DNA of 64,000 bases. Source: Streptomyces sp. CB02414 (GTDB lineage: Bacteria > Actinomycetota > Actinomycetes > Streptomycetales > Streptomycetaceae). Each line of letters begins with the position of its first letter. The stretch's first letter is position 1. Where the stretch lies: assembly GCF_001905385.1 (NCBI RefSeq), contig NZ_LIPF01000010.1, positions 351,416 through 415,415 on the forward strand, in the 5' to 3' direction. Shown one piece after another: positions 1 to 7,608 of this stretch. The notes under the pieces were generated by a model that saw only the letters and a list, made by a program, of their open reading frames with translations, made no database searches and was not told where the DNA came from. The translations under genes were made by a program, and so were the position numbers.

Positions 1-107
1 CTCGCCGGCCGTTCACCCTTTCCCTCGGGAATCCCGGGACCGCGCCGTCCGTTGTCCCACCGGAAGGCCCGACACGCGAGTCGTCCAGGAGTCCAAGGAG
101 GCCGCCG

Positions 108-515
108 GTGTACGGCGACGAGGCAACCGCCCGCAAGATCCTCACCGAGCTCGGCGACACCTGGGCCGTGGTCGGCCTGTCGTCCAACCGGCAGCGCGCG
201 GCGTACGGGGTCGCCGAGGTGCTCCAGCGCTTCGGCAAGCGCGTCGTACCCGTGCATCCCAAGGCGGAGACGGTGCACGGGGAGCAGGGTTACGCCTCCC
301 TGGCGGACATCCCCTTCGAGGTGGACGTCGTGGACGTCTTCGTCAACGGCGAGCTGGCCGGCGCGGTCGCCGACGAGGCGGTCGCGAAGGGCGCCGCCGC
401 CGTCTGGTTCCAGCTCGGTGTGATCGACGAGGCCGCGTACGAGCGGACCCGGGCCGCGGGCCTGGACATGGTGATGGACCGCTGCCCCGCGATCGAGATC
501 CCCCGGCTCGGCTGA
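108..515 (+). CDS. CoA-binding domain protein (YccU-like)
   Basis: A 135-residue single-domain protein matching the CoA_binding family, a Rossmann-like fold. The N-terminal strand and loop 'WAVVGLSSN' near residues 18-26 and a later 'VWFQLGV' segment are the family hallmarks. The length is normal for the stand-alone form. It starts at GTG behind an AAGGAGG ribosome site about 7 bases upstream. The partner and reaction of this family are poorly defined, and acyl-CoA or nucleotide binding is only inferred from the fold. It stands alone on the plus strand and converges on the YbaK-type gene. Confidence 0.85.
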   Translation: MYGDEATARKILTELGDTWAVVGLSSNRQRAAYGVAEVLQRFGKRVVPVHPKAETVHGEQGYASLADIPFEVDVVDVFVNGELAGAVADEAVAKGAAAVWFQLGVIDEAAYERTRAAGLDMVMDRCPAIEIPRLG

Positions 516-548
516 GTCCGCACCGCCCGTCAGGCCGCCGCGTGGGCG

Positions 549-1106
549 TCAGGCGACGCCCAGCCCTTCGAGGACCACGGCCCCCGGCAGCTCGGCGAAG
601 GCCTTGCCCGGCACCAGGAGCTTGCCGCGCCGGCGTCCGCTGCCGACGAGGACGTACGGCAGGTCGACGACGGCCGGGTCCACCAGCACGGGCCAGTCGG
701 CGGGCAGGCCGACCGGGGTGATGCCGCCGTACTCCATGCCGGTCTCGCCGGTCGCCGTGTCCATGGACGCGAAGGATGCCTTGCGGGCGCCCAGGTGACG
801 GCGTACGACACCGTTGACGTCGACCCGGGTGGTGGAGAGCACCACGCAGGCGGCGAGGGTCGTGCCGCCGCCCCGCTTGCCGGTGACCACGACGCAGTTG
901 GCGGACTGTTCGAGCAGCTCACCGCCGTAGTGCTCGACGAACGTGGCGGTGTCGGCCCACTCCGGATCAGTGTCGACGTAGACGATCTGGTCGGCGGGGA
1001 CGCTGCCGCGCCAGTGGCGTACGGCGTCAGCGACCGGGCGGGTCAGCTCGTCGAGGGCGTCCGGGGCGGGCTTGGCGCTGTCGAAGGTGCCGATGGGTGC
1101 GTGCAT
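549..1106 (-). CDS. YbaK/EbsC family protein, probable aminoacyl-tRNA deacylase
   Basis: A 185-residue protein with a YbaK/prolyl-tRNA-editing-like fold. The core 'CVVVTGKRGG' near residue 71 and 'GGITPVGLP' near residue 127 match the family's substrate-pocket strands. Family members hydrolyse mischarged aminoacyl-tRNA in trans, and the specificity here cannot be read from sequence. It follows the XRE-cupin regulator on the same strand with a 43-bp gap, so the two may be co-transcribed. The length is slightly above the roughly 160 residues of compact family members because of an N-terminal extension. Confidence 0.82.
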   Translation of the reverse strand: MHAPIGTFDSAKPAPDALDELTRPVADAVRHWRGSVPADQIVYVDTDPEWADTATFVEHYGGELLEQSANCVVVTGKRGGGTTLAACVVLSTTRVDVNGVVRRHLGARKASFASMDTATGETGMEYGGITPVGLPADWPVLVDPAVVDLPYVLVGSGRRRGKLLVPGKAFAELPGAVVLEGLGVA

Positions 1107-1149
1107 GGCCGCACGCTAGCAACGGCGGGCGCCGGAGCGGACGGTCGTC

Positions 1150-1722
1150 TCAGCGGACGGGCGGCACCGAGACCGCCAAGATCATCTCCATCGGTGCGTC
1201 GCCCTCGTTGCCGTAGGTGTGGGCGGTGTCGGACTCGAAGGAGGCGCTCGCCCCCGCCGGGACCCGGTGCGCCACGCCGTCGACGGTGAGCGTGAGTTCC
1301 CCGGCCGTGACGTGCACCAGCTCGACCGTGCCGGTGGGGTGCGGGTCGGACGGGCTGCTCTCGCCCGGCATCAGCCGCCACTCCCACATCTCCAGCGGGC
1401 CGGGCGCCTCCCTCCCGGCGAGCAGCCGGCTGAAGCTGCCCGCGTCGGTGTGCCAGAGCCGTACCGCCTGCTCGGCGGGGACGACGCGGACCGTGGAGCC
1501 CTGTTCCCAGTCGAGGAGGGTGGTGATGCTGACGCCGAGTGCGTCGCCGATCTTCACGACCGTGCCGAGGCTGGGGTTGGTGCGGGCCTGCTCGACCTGG
1601 ATGAGCATGCCGCGGCTGACACCCGCCCGCGCGGCGAGCGCCTCCAGGGTGAAGCCGCGTTCGGCGCGCCAGCGCCTGACGTTGCGCGCCAGGGACTGGG
1701 TCAGCAGGTCGAGGTCCGCCAC
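1150..1722 (-). CDS. XRE-family regulator with C-terminal cupin domain
   Basis: A 190-residue two-domain regulator. A helix-turn-helix of the XRE/Cro type occupies about residues 12-66 ('LEALAARAGVSRGMLIQVE'), and a small cupin beta-barrel occupies about 115-186 with the histidine-rich 'SDPHPTGTVELVHV' strand. Such proteins bind DNA through the N-terminus and sense a small ligand through the cupin. The likely target is its own promoter and the downstream YbaK-type gene 43 bp away. No clear operator was recognised upstream. The start is ATG; the ligand is unknown. Confidence 0.87.
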   Translation of the reverse strand: MADLDLLTQSLARNVRRWRAERGFTLEALAARAGVSRGMLIQVEQARTNPSLGTVVKIGDALGVSITTLLDWEQGSTVRVVPAEQAVRLWHTDAGSFSRLLAGREAPGPLEMWEWRLMPGESSPSDPHPTGTVELVHVTAGELTLTVDGVAHRVPAGASASFESDTAHTYGNEGDAPMEMILAVSVPPVR

Positions 1723-1855
1723 ATTCCGTCCATGCGTTGGTTCACTGATCCGGGCGACGCGGTGCGGTGCCCCGGACCGCCGTCGGCCGCACCCGAACGT
1801 TCACCGAACTGTACTGCGGGGGCGCCCTGAACCGTACCGCCGGGCGCCCGAACCC

Positions 1856-2692
1856 TCAGCTCTCGCCCGCCGGTTCCGCCAGTTTCCCCGCCGTCGCCGG
1901 CCGGTCGTCCAACTCGGCGAGCCGGGCCACCGCCTCGTCGTCCAGTTGCGACAGCGCCCGGAGCTGTCCGGGCGTGATCCCGTCGGGTATCGGCACGGGA
2001 GCGGGCGTCCGCAGGGGCGGCTGCCAGCCGGCGTCGGGCGTCCAGCGCCGTACGACCCGTGCGGGGGCGCCCGCCACCACCGCGTGGTCGGGGACCGTGC
2101 CCCGGACCACCGCGCCGGCGGCCACCACCACGTTCCGGCCGACGCGGGCGCCGGGCAGGATCACCGCGCCGGTCCCGATCCAGCAGCCGGGGCCGATCTC
2201 CACCGGGTCCATGCGGGGCCACTGCTTGCCGATGGGCTGGTGCGGGTCGTCGTAGGAGTGGTTGGTGGAGGTGACGTAGACGTACGGGCCGAAGTAGCAG
2301 TCGCTGCCGATGGTGACCGTGGTGTCCGCGATGACGTGGCTGCCGCGGCCCAGGACGACTCCGTCGCCGATGCGCAGGATCGGCTCGGGCCCCAGATCCA
2401 GGTCGGGCATGAGTCCGGCGGTGAGGGTGACCTGCTCGCCGATGATGCAGTGGGCGCCGACGTGGATCCAGGGCTCGCCGAAGACCGTGCCGAGGGGGAA
2501 GGCGAGGCGGGTGCCCGTGCCGAGGGCGCCGAAGCGGAAGCGTCCGGGGTGTGCGGCGGTGACGGAGCCGGTGCGCTGCACCCAGGCCCAGCCCGCGTGG
2601 ACGGCCCGCTGCGCGAGGCGGGTCCGCCAGGACGGATACGTGTTCTTGCGCTTCGGCACCCGCTCACGGTAGTCCGCGTGCCCTGCGGCCAT
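1856..2692 (-). CDS. Hexapeptide-repeat (left-handed beta-helix) acyltransferase
   Basis: A 278-residue protein with many hexapeptide repeats from about residue 85 to 230 (for example 'IGDGVVLGRGSHVIAD' and 'IGPGCWIGTGAVILPG'). It has the family 'NHSYDDP' loop, whose histidine is the usual catalytic base in acyl-CoA-dependent O-acetyltransferases. The acceptor is unknown; sugars and cell-surface glycans are common in this family. The basic N-terminus ('VPKRKNTYPSWRTR') may contact membrane or nucleic acid. It is divergent from the gamma carbonic anhydrase gene, another beta-helix protein. ATG start chosen; a start at the following valine codon is possible. Confidence 0.85.
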   Translation of the reverse strand: MAAGHADYRERVPKRKNTYPSWRTRLAQRAVHAGWAWVQRTGSVTAAHPGRFRFGALGTGTRLAFPLGTVFGEPWIHVGAHCIIGEQVTLTAGLMPDLDLGPEPILRIGDGVVLGRGSHVIADTTVTIGSDCYFGPYVYVTSTNHSYDDPHQPIGKQWPRMDPVEIGPGCWIGTGAVILPGARVGRNVVVAAGAVVRGTVPDHAVVAGAPARVVRRWTPDAGWQPPLRTPAPVPIPDGITPGQLRALSQLDDEAVARLAELDDRPATAGKLAEPAGES

Positions 2693-2778
2693 GACGCGGG
2701 AGGCCTGTGATCTTCACCCCACCGGGTGGCGTACGGTGCCGTACATCACCCCGGGTATCACCCGAACAGGAGGCGAAG

Positions 2779-3309
2779 ATGACGCAGCAGGCGCTGATCA
2801 CGGGCATCGGCGGCAGGGAACCGAAGGTGGACGCGGAGGCCTTCGTGGCACCGACGTCCTCGGTCGTCGGCGACGTGACGCTGCACGCCGGGGCGAGCGT
2901 CTGGTACGGGGCGGTGCTGCGCGGCGACGTCGAGCGGATCACCGTCGGCGCGGACAGCAACGTCCAGGACAACTGCACGCTCCACGCCGACCCCGGTTTC
3001 CCCGTCACGGTCGGCGAGCGGGTCTCCATCGGGCACAACGCCGTGGTGCACGGGGCCGTCGTCGGTGACGACTGTCTCATCGGCATGGGGGCGACGGTCC
3101 TCAACGGCGCGGTGATCGGCGCCGGGTCGCTGGTCGCCGCGCAGGCGCTGGTACCGCAGGGCATGGAGGTGCCGCCGGGGTCGCTGGTGGCGGGGGTGCC
3201 GGCGAAGGTGAAGCGGGAGCTGACGGAGGAGGAGCGTCAGGGGGTCACGCTGAACGGCACGATGTACGCGGCGCTGGCCTCGCAGCATCGGGAAGCGTTT
3301 ACTGAGTGA
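2779..3309 (+). CDS. Gamma-class carbonic anhydrase family protein
   Basis: A 176-residue left-handed beta-helix protein. The three zinc-ligand histidines of gamma carbonic anhydrases are present as His69 ('CTLHAD') and His86/His91 ('SIGHNAVVHGA'). The acidic loop of the archaeal Cam enzyme is absent, as in most bacterial homologues, so carbonic anhydrase activity is probable but unproven. The ATG is chosen because it sits 7 bases after an AGGAGG site. It converges on the DedA gene with a shared hairpin terminator. Confidence 0.9.
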   Translation: MTQQALITGIGGREPKVDAEAFVAPTSSVVGDVTLHAGASVWYGAVLRGDVERITVGADSNVQDNCTLHADPGFPVTVGERVSIGHNAVVHGAVVGDDCLIGMGATVLNGAVIGAGSLVAAQALVPQGMEVPPGSLVAGVPAKVKRELTEEERQGVTLNGTMYAALASQHREAFTE

Positions 3310-3358
3310 CGGCGAGAGGCCGTCCGCGGGTTGTTCGTGGTTGCTCGCGCCGTTCCCC

Positions 3359-3376
3359 GCGCCCCTGTCGGGGCGC
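3359..3376. terminator. Hairpin between convergent genes
   Basis: GCGCCCC-TGTC-GGGGCGC is a perfect 7-bp stem with a tetraloop, lying between the convergent carbonic-anhydrase-like and dedA-like genes and almost touching the dedA stop. There is no T-tract, as is usual in high-GC actinobacteria. It probably acts in both directions. Confidence 0.65.
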
Positions 3377-3377
3377 C

Positions 3378-4007
3378 TCAGTCCCCGGCGGTCAGAGGCT
3401 GGGCCTTGGCCGCCTTGCGCCTCAGGATCAGCATCGACGCGATGCCGATGGCCACGGCCAGCACCAGGCCCAGCCACGAGAAGCGCTTCAGCCAGGACTC
3501 GGCGACGACGCCGACGTAGTAGATGACGGCGGTGGTGCCGCCCGCCCAGACGATGCCGCCGAGGACGTTGGCGACCAGGAACTTCCAGTACGGCATCCGC
3601 AGCACACCGGCGAGCGGACCCGCGAAGATGCGCAGCAGGGCGACGAAGCGGCCGAAGAACACGGCCCACATGCCCCACTTCTGGAAGGACCGTTCGGCGG
3701 TGGCGATGTGCCCCTCGCTGAAGTGCTTGGGGAACTTCTTCCCCAGCCGGGCCAGCAGTGGCCGACCGCCCTTGCGGCCGATGGCGTACCCGATGGAGTC
3801 GCCGATCACCGCGCCGGCGCTGGCGCAGGCGCCCAGGACGAGCGGGTCGATGCCGCCGTGCTGGGAGGACAGCAGGGCCGCCGAGACCAGGATGATCTCG
3901 CCCGGCAACGGGATGCCCAGGCTCTCCAGTGCGATGACGAGTCCGACCACGGCGTAGACGGCCACCGCGGGCACCGTGTCGAGCCACTCCTGGACGTGCA
4001 ACGCCAC
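3378..4007 (-). CDS. DedA family membrane protein
   Basis: A 209-residue integral membrane protein of the DedA/SNARE-associated (VTT) family. The motif 'ESLGIPLPGEIIL' near residue 28 carries the conserved glutamates, and 'GRFVALLRIFAGPLAG' near residue 116 carries the essential arginines. There are about five hydrophobic segments. Members act in proton-coupled lipid or undecaprenyl-phosphate flipping and envelope homeostasis, and the substrate here is not known. It starts at GTG with GGAGGG just upstream. A distantly related TVP38-type gene and undecaprenyl-diphosphatase lie further along at 9.8-11.6 kb. Confidence 0.9.
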   Translation of the reverse strand: MALHVQEWLDTVPAVAVYAVVGLVIALESLGIPLPGEIILVSAALLSSQHGGIDPLVLGACASAGAVIGDSIGYAIGRKGGRPLLARLGKKFPKHFSEGHIATAERSFQKWGMWAVFFGRFVALLRIFAGPLAGVLRMPYWKFLVANVLGGIVWAGGTTAVIYYVGVVAESWLKRFSWLGLVLAVAIGIASMLILRRKAAKAQPLTAGD

Positions 4008-4112
4008 ACCCTCCGATTCGCGCCCCTGCTTCCGGGTCCGGGTGGGCCTGACTGCCGCTTCCCGGGTCGCCTCGACCGAGGCGACCCGGGAAGCCTACCT
4101 GTTCAGCGGGTG

Positions 4113-4565
4113 TCAGCCGTTGGGACGCAGGGTCCAGGTGACGGTCATCTCACCGGTCACGGCGCCGTCCTCGCGCTGGATGGTGACGCCGACCGGGAAC
4201 TCGGGGCGGCTGCCCGCGTCCAGCTCCGCCACGACCTCGGCGATCGGGCGGCCGAGCGTCGCCGTGGCGGTGACCGGGCCGAGCGCGATCTTCTTGAAGG
4301 CGATCTCCGCGGTGACCGGCAGCGGCACCGCCCGGGAGAGCTGGTCGCCGAAGGCCGCCAGCACGATCGCGCCGCTGGCCGACTCGCCCAGGGTGAACAT
4401 GGCTCCGGCGTGCGGTCCGCCGACGTGGTTGCGGTACTCGCTCTGGTCCGGGAGGGCCAGTACGGCCTTCTCCGGCGTGGTCTCCAGGTACTCGAGGTTC
4501 AGGGTCCTGACCATCGGCACCGTGGCGGCGAGCAACTCGCCTATCGACATCTGGTCTGCGCTCAT
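4113..4565 (-). CDS. Hotdog-fold thioesterase-like protein (DUF4442/PaaI type)
   Basis: A 150-residue single hotdog domain. The central helix 'HAGAMFTLGESASG' (about residues 67-80) is the signature of PaaI/DUF4442 proteins, which hydrolyse acyl-CoA or acyl-ACP thioesters. The substrate is unknown. The ATG at 4565 is preferred over upstream in-frame codons because homologues begin near this point; the ribosome site is weak. It is divergent from the 4637 membrane protein with only 71 bp between starts. Confidence 0.78.
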   Translation of the reverse strand: MSADQMSIGELLAATVPMVRTLNLEYLETTPEKAVLALPDQSEYRNHVGGPHAGAMFTLGESASGAIVLAAFGDQLSRAVPLPVTAEIAFKKIALGPVTATATLGRPIAEVVAELDAGSRPEFPVGVTIQREDGAVTGEMTVTWTLRPNG

Positions 4566-4636
4566 GGACGACAGGTTACCCGTGAGTAGCATCCGAGGAC
4601 CAGGCACGCCGAATGATCGCCGTATGCTTGTCGGCC

Positions 4637-5620
4637 ATGTGGCCAGGAGAACAGCCGTCCGCCGGCGGACCGAACTCGCAGCGTCCCGACCCGTATCCGC
4701 GGCCCGGCCACCAGCCGCCCCAGCCCTACGCCGGGCAGCCCCCGTACGCCGGGCAGCCCCAGCCGTACGCCGGGCAGTCGCCCTACGCGGGCCAGCAGCC
4801 GCCCGCGGCCTGGCACACCCCCGCGTTCACGGGCGCCCCGCCGCCCGGCCGGCGACCGGGCGGCGGCCGTACGAAGGTGGTGGCGATCGTGGCAGCCGCG
4901 GCCGTCGTGGTCGCCGCCGCCGTCACGGGGACTCTCCTGCTGGGCGGCGGTGACGACCGGGCCGAGCCCGGCCCCACCGCCTCCTCGGCGCCCGCGTCGG
5001 CCGCCGGTGCGGACGGACCGCGGGCGACCGTCGAGGGCTGGCAGGCCGTCACCAACCCCGACCTGGGCATCGCCTTCGACGTGCCGGCCTCCTGGGTGCC
5101 GAAGGTGCCCACCTGGGTCACCTACGTGGCGGAGAACGACGACCCCGAGGACAAGCCCCTGGTCGCCATGAGGGCCCCGGCCGTCCTCGAGGAGAAGTGG
5201 TGCGCGGCGGACAGCGACCGGGACGGCTGGGTCGACCACGTCCCCCTGGCCAGTGCGGGCACCCGGGGCAACGACGGGGCGCGCGGCACCGAGGAGATCG
5301 CCCGGAAGGACTCGGCGGCCTGGGTCTACGGGGCCTTCGCCCAGCCGGCGCACGACAAGGTGACGACGGGACCGGTGACCTCCTTCACCACGTCCTCCGG
5401 CATCGCGGGCAGCGTCGCCACCTCCCGGTCGACCGGGGTCGAGAAGCGGGACAAGTGCGACGTGGACGGCAAGGCGACGACGTTCGCCTTCGAGACCGCA
5501 GACGGCGACCTCGTCTCCTGGTCGTTCTACGGTGCGGCGGACGTCGCCGACGAGGTGCCGGACGGCACCGTCCGGAAGATCCTCGCCACCGTTCGGTACG
5601 TCCCTGACAAAGGGCAGTGA
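4637..5620 (+). CDS. Membrane-anchored extracytoplasmic protein, paralogue of the next gene
   Basis: A 327-residue protein with three parts. A Pro/Gln/Tyr/Gly-rich cytoplasmic N-terminus contains near-repeats of 'PYAGQP' (residues 1-75), then a single transmembrane helix after 'RTKVVAIVAAAAVVV', then an outward-facing domain from about residue 125. The outer domain begins 'TVEGWQAVTNPDLGIAFDVPASW' in spaced form and holds two cysteines (in 'EKWCAA' and 'DKCDVD') that could form a disulfide. Streptomyces carry families of such proteins, but the function is unknown. The downstream gene, 37 bp away, is a clear paralogue. Confidence 0.85.
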   Translation: MWPGEQPSAGGPNSQRPDPYPRPGHQPPQPYAGQPPYAGQPQPYAGQSPYAGQQPPAAWHTPAFTGAPPPGRRPGGGRTKVVAIVAAAAVVVAAAVTGTLLLGGGDDRAEPGPTASSAPASAAGADGPRATVEGWQAVTNPDLGIAFDVPASWVPKVPTWVTYVAENDDPEDKPLVAMRAPAVLEEKWCAADSDRDGWVDHVPLASAGTRGNDGARGTEEIARKDSAAWVYGAFAQPAHDKVTTGPVTSFTTSSGIAGSVATSRSTGVEKRDKCDVDGKATTFAFETADGDLVSWSFYGAADVADEVPDGTVRKILATVRYVPDKGQ

Positions 5621-5657
5621 CCGAATCGTGTCCTCGGCGGCATTAGGGTGACTGCTC

Positions 5658-6710
5658 ATGTGGCCAGGACAGCAGCCGCCCGGGGGCGAGCAGAACCCGC
5701 AGAACAATCCGCCGAACAATCCGCAGAACAACCCGTACCAGCAGCCGGGGTACCAGCAGCCGAATCCGTACCAGCAGCCCGGCTACCAGCAGCAGCCCGG
5801 CGCGTACGGGCAGCAGCAGTGGAGCACGCCGCAGCCCGTCACCACTCCGATGGCGGCCACCGGCGGCAGCGGTGGCGGTGGCGGGAACCGGACCAAGGTG
5901 GTCGCGATCGTCGCGGCGCTCGCGGTCGTGGTGGCCGCCGGGGTCACCGGGTTCCTGGTGCTGGGCGGTGACAAGGACGACCAGGCCGACGACGGCAAGG
6001 ACAAGAAGCCGACCGCGTCCGCGTCCGCGGAGAAGTCGCAGTCCCCGACCGCCGATCCCAGCGCGTCCGGCACCGGCGACAATCCGCGCGGCGGTGGCGA
6101 GCTGAAGCCGACCGTCGAGGGCTGGCAGGTCGTCGCCAACCCGCGCTTCGGCACCATGTTCGACGTGCCCGCCGACTGGGAGCTCGACAGCACCGACACC
6201 AGCGTCGGTTTCGAGTGGGAGAAGGAGGACGGCAAGCTCGACCGGACCACGGTCACCGCCCCGGCCTACCTCAAGTCCGAGTGGTGCACCACGGACGAGA
6301 ACAAGGACGGCCGCAAGGAGAGCACCGCCCTCGCCACCGCCGGTACGCGCGGGGAGAGCGGCGCCAAGGACACGAACATGGCGGCCGAGACCCGGGTGCC
6401 GTGGTGGATCTTCGGCGGTTACACCCAGCCGGACAAGAAGAGCGTCAAGTACGGCAAGCCGAAGGCGTACACGACCGCCTCCGGCCTCGAGGGCAGCGTC
6501 ATCACGGCGCACTCAGAGGGCACGCCCCAGAAGGGGAAGTGCGACAGCGAGGGCAAGGCGATCACCTTCGCCTTCAAGAACGGCGCCGGGGACTTCGTCA
6601 CCTGGAACCTCTACGGCGCCAAGGGCGTCAAGGAAGAGGTGCCGGAGGCCACGATCCAGAAGATCCTGAGCACCGTCCGCCTCACCGAGGAGCCTCCGAC
6701 CGAGTCCTAG
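5658..6710 (+). CDS. Membrane-anchored extracytoplasmic protein, paralogue of the preceding gene
   Basis: A 350-residue protein sharing the 'MWPG' start, the 'RTKVVAIVAA' transmembrane segment and the outer-domain blocks ('TVEGWQVVANP', 'WCTTDENKDG', 'KCDSEGKAITFAF', 'KILSTVRLT') with the gene upstream. The cytoplasmic N-terminus is richer in Asn/Gln, with repeated 'NPYQQPGYQQ'. A Lys/Asp/Ser/Pro-rich linker (about residues 105-150) connects membrane and outer domain. Tandem position and conserved cysteine pair point to local duplication with divergence of the low-complexity part. Function unknown; a surface sensor or binding role is only a guess. Confidence 0.85.
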   Translation: MWPGQQPPGGEQNPQNNPPNNPQNNPYQQPGYQQPNPYQQPGYQQQPGAYGQQQWSTPQPVTTPMAATGGSGGGGGNRTKVVAIVAALAVVVAAGVTGFLVLGGDKDDQADDGKDKKPTASASAEKSQSPTADPSASGTGDNPRGGGELKPTVEGWQVVANPRFGTMFDVPADWELDSTDTSVGFEWEKEDGKLDRTTVTAPAYLKSEWCTTDENKDGRKESTALATAGTRGESGAKDTNMAAETRVPWWIFGGYTQPDKKSVKYGKPKAYTTASGLEGSVITAHSEGTPQKGKCDSEGKAITFAFKNGAGDFVTWNLYGAKGVKEEVPEATIQKILSTVRLTEEPPTES

Positions 6711-6734
6711 GAACCCGGTACTCAGCCGTTGTAC

Positions 6735-7580
6735 TCAGCCGATGCCGAACGCCCCCGCGGGAGGCACGGGCGAGGGCACCGCGTCCTCCTCCCGCACCGG
6801 GCGCGCGTCGCCGGTGAAGTCCCGCAGGGCGGGCCCGTGCTCGACCCTGGCCGGGAAGGCGTCGGCGGCGGTGCGTCTGGCCAGCGCCGCCGTGTCGAGG
6901 GGCCGGTGCGCGGCGACGAGGACGATGTTGCCGAAGCGGCGTCCGCGCAGCACGCCCGGTTCCGCGATGATCGCGAGCTCCGCGAAGAGGGCGGCGAACG
7001 TCGCCAGTTGGGAGCGCAGGAAGCCGAACGGCGCCGTGTCGGCCAGGTTGGCCACGTACACGCCGTCGGCGCGCAGGACGCGGGCCGCCGCACCGGCGTA
7101 GCCGATGGAGGTCAGGTGCGCGGGCACGCGTGAGCCCCCGAAGACGTCGGCGACCAGGACGTCGGCCGAGTCCTCGGGGGCAGCTTCCAGCCAGGCGCGG
7201 GCATCGGCGCCGTGGGCGGTGACGCCCGCGCCGTCCGGAAGGGGCAGGTGCTCGGCGACCAGGTCCAGCAGTCCCCGGTCTGCCTCGACGACGTCCTGGC
7301 GGGAACCGGGCCGGGTCGCGGCCAGGTACCGGGGCAGGGTGAACGCGCCACCGCCCAGGTGCAGCGCGTCCAGCGCTCGCGCCGGCTCGGCGACCGTGTC
7401 CAGGACGTGGCCGAGCCGGCGCGTGTACTCGAACTCCAGGTGCGCCGGCTCGTCCAGGTCGACGTAGGACTGCGGAGCCCCGTCGACGGTGAGCAGCCAG
7501 GCCCGTTCCCGGTCGACGTCGGGCATGAGCTTGGCGGTGCCGTGGTCGGTGACACGGGTGACGGGTATGGCTTCGTTCAC
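6735..7580 (-). CDS. Spermidine synthase-like methyltransferase-fold protein
   Basis: A 281-residue protein of the spermidine/polyamine synthase fold. The dinucleotide-type loop 'LHLGGGAFTLPRYL' (about residues 70-83) and the acidic strand 'SADVLVADVFGG' (about 139-150) match the decarboxyAdoMet-binding region. Actinobacterial members often have no demonstrated aminopropyltransferase activity, so substrate assignment is uncertain. It follows tuf3 on the same strand after 28 bp and may be transcribed with it. The GTG start has no strong ribosome site. Confidence 0.75.
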   Translation of the reverse strand: MNEAIPVTRVTDHGTAKLMPDVDRERAWLLTVDGAPQSYVDLDEPAHLEFEYTRRLGHVLDTVAEPARALDALHLGGGAFTLPRYLAATRPGSRQDVVEADRGLLDLVAEHLPLPDGAGVTAHGADARAWLEAAPEDSADVLVADVFGGSRVPAHLTSIGYAGAAARVLRADGVYVANLADTAPFGFLRSQLATFAALFAELAIIAEPGVLRGRRFGNIVLVAAHRPLDTAALARRTAADAFPARVEHGPALRDFTGDARPVREEDAVPSPVPPAGAFGIG

Positions 7581-7608
7581 CTACCCATTGTGCCAACCGA
7601 CGGCCGAC

